Shown here: positions 60,892 through 64,000 of the stretch, one piece after another
Position numbering within the stretch: the stretch's first letter is position 1
Layout: each line of letters starts with the position of its first letter
Assembly (NCBI RefSeq): GCF_018494085.1
Contig: NZ_JABBFP010000002.1
Location: 434,001-498,000, forward strand
Direction: 5' to 3'
DNA length: 64,000 nucleotides
Source of the DNA: Rosenbergiella collisarenosi
Lineage (GTDB): Bacteria > Pseudomonadota > Gammaproteobacteria > Enterobacterales > Enterobacteriaceae
The notes under the pieces: generated by a model
Seen by the model: only the letters and a program-made list of their open reading frames with translations
Told to the model about the DNA's origin: nothing
Databases searched by the model: none
Translations under genes and position numbers: made by a program

Positions 60892-62124
60892 TTAAGAAAG
60901 AGGCCGTGTCGCCGGAGAAGCTGATAGCGTAAACAGAGAAATAATAGTGAAAGTGAGGGCAATTAACCCTAAGACCAGATATGCGCCGTGAAAGCCGATA
61001 CTGTCATACATTTTCCCCGCGAGTACCGACATGAAAATCATCGCCAGCTGTTTGAAAAAGCAGAAACAGACCAGATAAATTGTCGCAGAGAATCGCACCT
61101 CAAATTGTGTTGTGATGTATTTAAAACAGCCGACAATCAGTAACGGAACTTCGAACATATGTAAGCATTTCAGTACAACGACTTCCCAAGCTTGCGTGGC
61201 GAAGGAGGACCCCACAATACGTACCGACATGATAGTCCCGGCGATAAGCAAGGCATTCTTACCGCCAATGCGGTTTACAATTAGTGGTGCAAAGAACATG
61301 ATCAGGGCATTTAGCAGTTCGCCGCCAGTCGTGACATAGCCAAAGATGCGTGTCCCCTGCTCGGGCGAGGAGAAGAACCCAGTGAAAAAGGTCGCAAATT
61401 GCTGATCGAAAATATCGTAGGTACAGGAAACCCCAACGACGAAGAGCGACAAAAACCAGAGTTTGGGCTGGCGAAAAAGCTCAAAGGCAAGCCGGATACT
61501 AAACAGTGAGTTATTCGCTCCCAATGAATTGAGGACGCGGTTAGTCGTCGGCGCACTTGGACGAGAAAAGAAGAGCAATAGTGCTAAGACGATGGCACAT
61601 CCTGACCCGAGCCAAAATACAAACTCATTGTTGATGGTAAACATGATCCCCGCGATAGAGGCACACAGCGCCCAACCGATACAGCCAAACATCCTGGCCC
61701 GACCAAACTCGAAGTGACTGTAACGACTGACTTTCTCGATATAGGCTTCGATAGCGGGGGCTCCGCCATTATAGATAAAGCCAAGATAAATCCCTCCGGC
61801 GATCGCGGCCAAATAGACGTTGGTCTTTAAGAGTGGGGCAAAGAGATAGATGAAAAAGGGGGCGAACAGCACCAAGAGAAGCGTAATTATCCATAACAAG
61901 TGTTTCTTCAGCCCTAGCTTATCCGACAGTAGCCCGAATATGGGTTGGAAGACTAAAGAGAAAAAGGAGATTGCGGCGAAGATAATCCCCGTATCGCTCT
62001 TATTCACCTGATTGATGTCGTGTAACCAAATCGGGAAGAAGGGGAAATAGGCACCCATGATAAAAAAATAGAAAAAGAAGAAGAGTCCAAATATCCAGAA
62101 ATTACTATTTTTTAAATAAAACAT
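60892..62124 (-). CDS. lacY: Lactose permease
   Basis: Proton-lactose symporter of the MFS oligosaccharide family, 410 residues. The E. coli functional residues are all visible: E126 and R144 ([22 protein letters not shown] with C148), D237/D240 ([12 protein letters not shown]), E269 (TTGGELLNA), R302 ([10 protein letters not shown]), H322/E325 (KCLHMFEVP) and K358 (CFFKQLAM). It follows lacZ by 29 bp on the same strand. No lacA gene follows; the next gene is frmA. Confidence 0.96.
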   Translation of the reverse strand: MFYLKNSNFWIFGLFFFFYFFIMGAYFPFFPIWLHDINQVNKSDTGIIFAAISFFSLVFQPIFGLLSDKLGLKKHLLWIITLLLVLFAPFFIYLFAPLLKTNVYLAAIAGGIYLGFIYNGGAPAIEAYIEKVSRYSHFEFGRARMFGCIGWALCASIAGIMFTINNEFVFWLGSGCAIVLALLLFFSRPSAPTTNRVLNSLGANNSLFSIRLAFELFRQPKLWFLSLFVVGVSCTYDIFDQQFATFFTGFFSSPEQGTRIFGYVTTGGELLNALIMFFAPLIVNRIGGKNALLIAGTIMSVRIVGSSFATQAWEVVVLKCLHMFEVPLLIVGCFKYITTQFEVRFSATIYLVCFCFFKQLAMIFMSVLAGKMYDSIGFHGAYLVLGLIALTFTIISLFTLSASPATRPLS

Positions 62125-62153
62125 GGCGTGCTCCTACTCCGTATATCAGTAAA

Positions 62154-64000
<1,847 letters not shown>

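Overview
The window looks like a chromosomal segment of a gamma-proteobacterium of the order Enterobacterales. The gene order of the E. coli 46-48 min region is recognisable across it: thiM-thiD, yegS, trhP (yegQ), yegD, udk-dcd-asmA, galF, gnd, the his operon, yeeZ, plaP, sbcB, dacD, yeeA and tmaR (yeeX). The proteins closely resemble E. coli ones, but the accessory content differs. A membrane L-amino acid deaminase of the Proteus type at 38.7-40.2 kb would fit a phenylalanine-deaminase-positive genus; Tatumella or a relative in the Erwiniaceae is my guess, not something the sequence proves.

Layout. 0-2.3 kb: peroxide defence (ahpC-ahpF). 2.8-7.4 kb: a YddG-like exporter, a secreted DUF4056-like protein, gluconate 5-dehydrogenase with a CRP-like site, and D-serine deaminase. 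7.9-8.8 kb: a small metallopeptidase gene followed after 2 bp by a lipoprotein gene, which looks like an orphan toxin/immunity pair of the type VI secretion kind. 9.0-10.7 kb: TPP riboswitch and thiM-thiD. 10.7-18.5 kb: yegS, trhP, yegD, a divergent PAP2 phosphatase, then udk-dcd-asmA. 18.5-23.6 kb: galF-galE-gnd and a two-gene polysaccharide ABC exporter. No colanic acid cluster and no O-antigen glycosyltransferases lie where they would be expected. 23.7-31.0 kb: the complete histidine operon with leader peptide, attenuator and promoter. 31.2-36.2 kb: yeeZ, plaP behind a long leader, a small lipoprotein gene and sbcB. 36.2-38.7 kb: an AT-rich accessory stretch with three very small genes and long non-coding gaps. 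38.7-43.1 kb: the amino acid deaminase, an MFS carrier, a 37-residue membrane protein and a DMT carrier. 43.3-47.1 kb: dacD, yeeA, tmaR and a ketopantoate-reductase family gene.

47.2-57.5 kb is the most unusual block: flavin monooxygenase, a Rid-family protein without the RidA arginine, a DUF1028 Ntn-hydrolase-like protein, an M20 deacetylase, a LysR regulator on the opposite strand, a fused permease-ATPase amino acid ABC transporter, its binding protein, a class II aldolase, a D-2-hydroxyacid dehydrogenase and an APC permease. Together they read as an uptake and catabolic system for an unidentified, probably N-acylated or otherwise modified, amino acid. This is the best candidate for an undescribed pathway.

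57.5-64 kb: an aldo/keto reductase, tRNA-Asn(GUU) with an acceptor-stem mismatch, the glutathione-dependent formaldehyde detoxification pair (frmA, S-formylglutathione hydrolase), lacY, and lacZ running off the right edge. No CRISPR array, rRNA gene or intact insertion sequence was seen.
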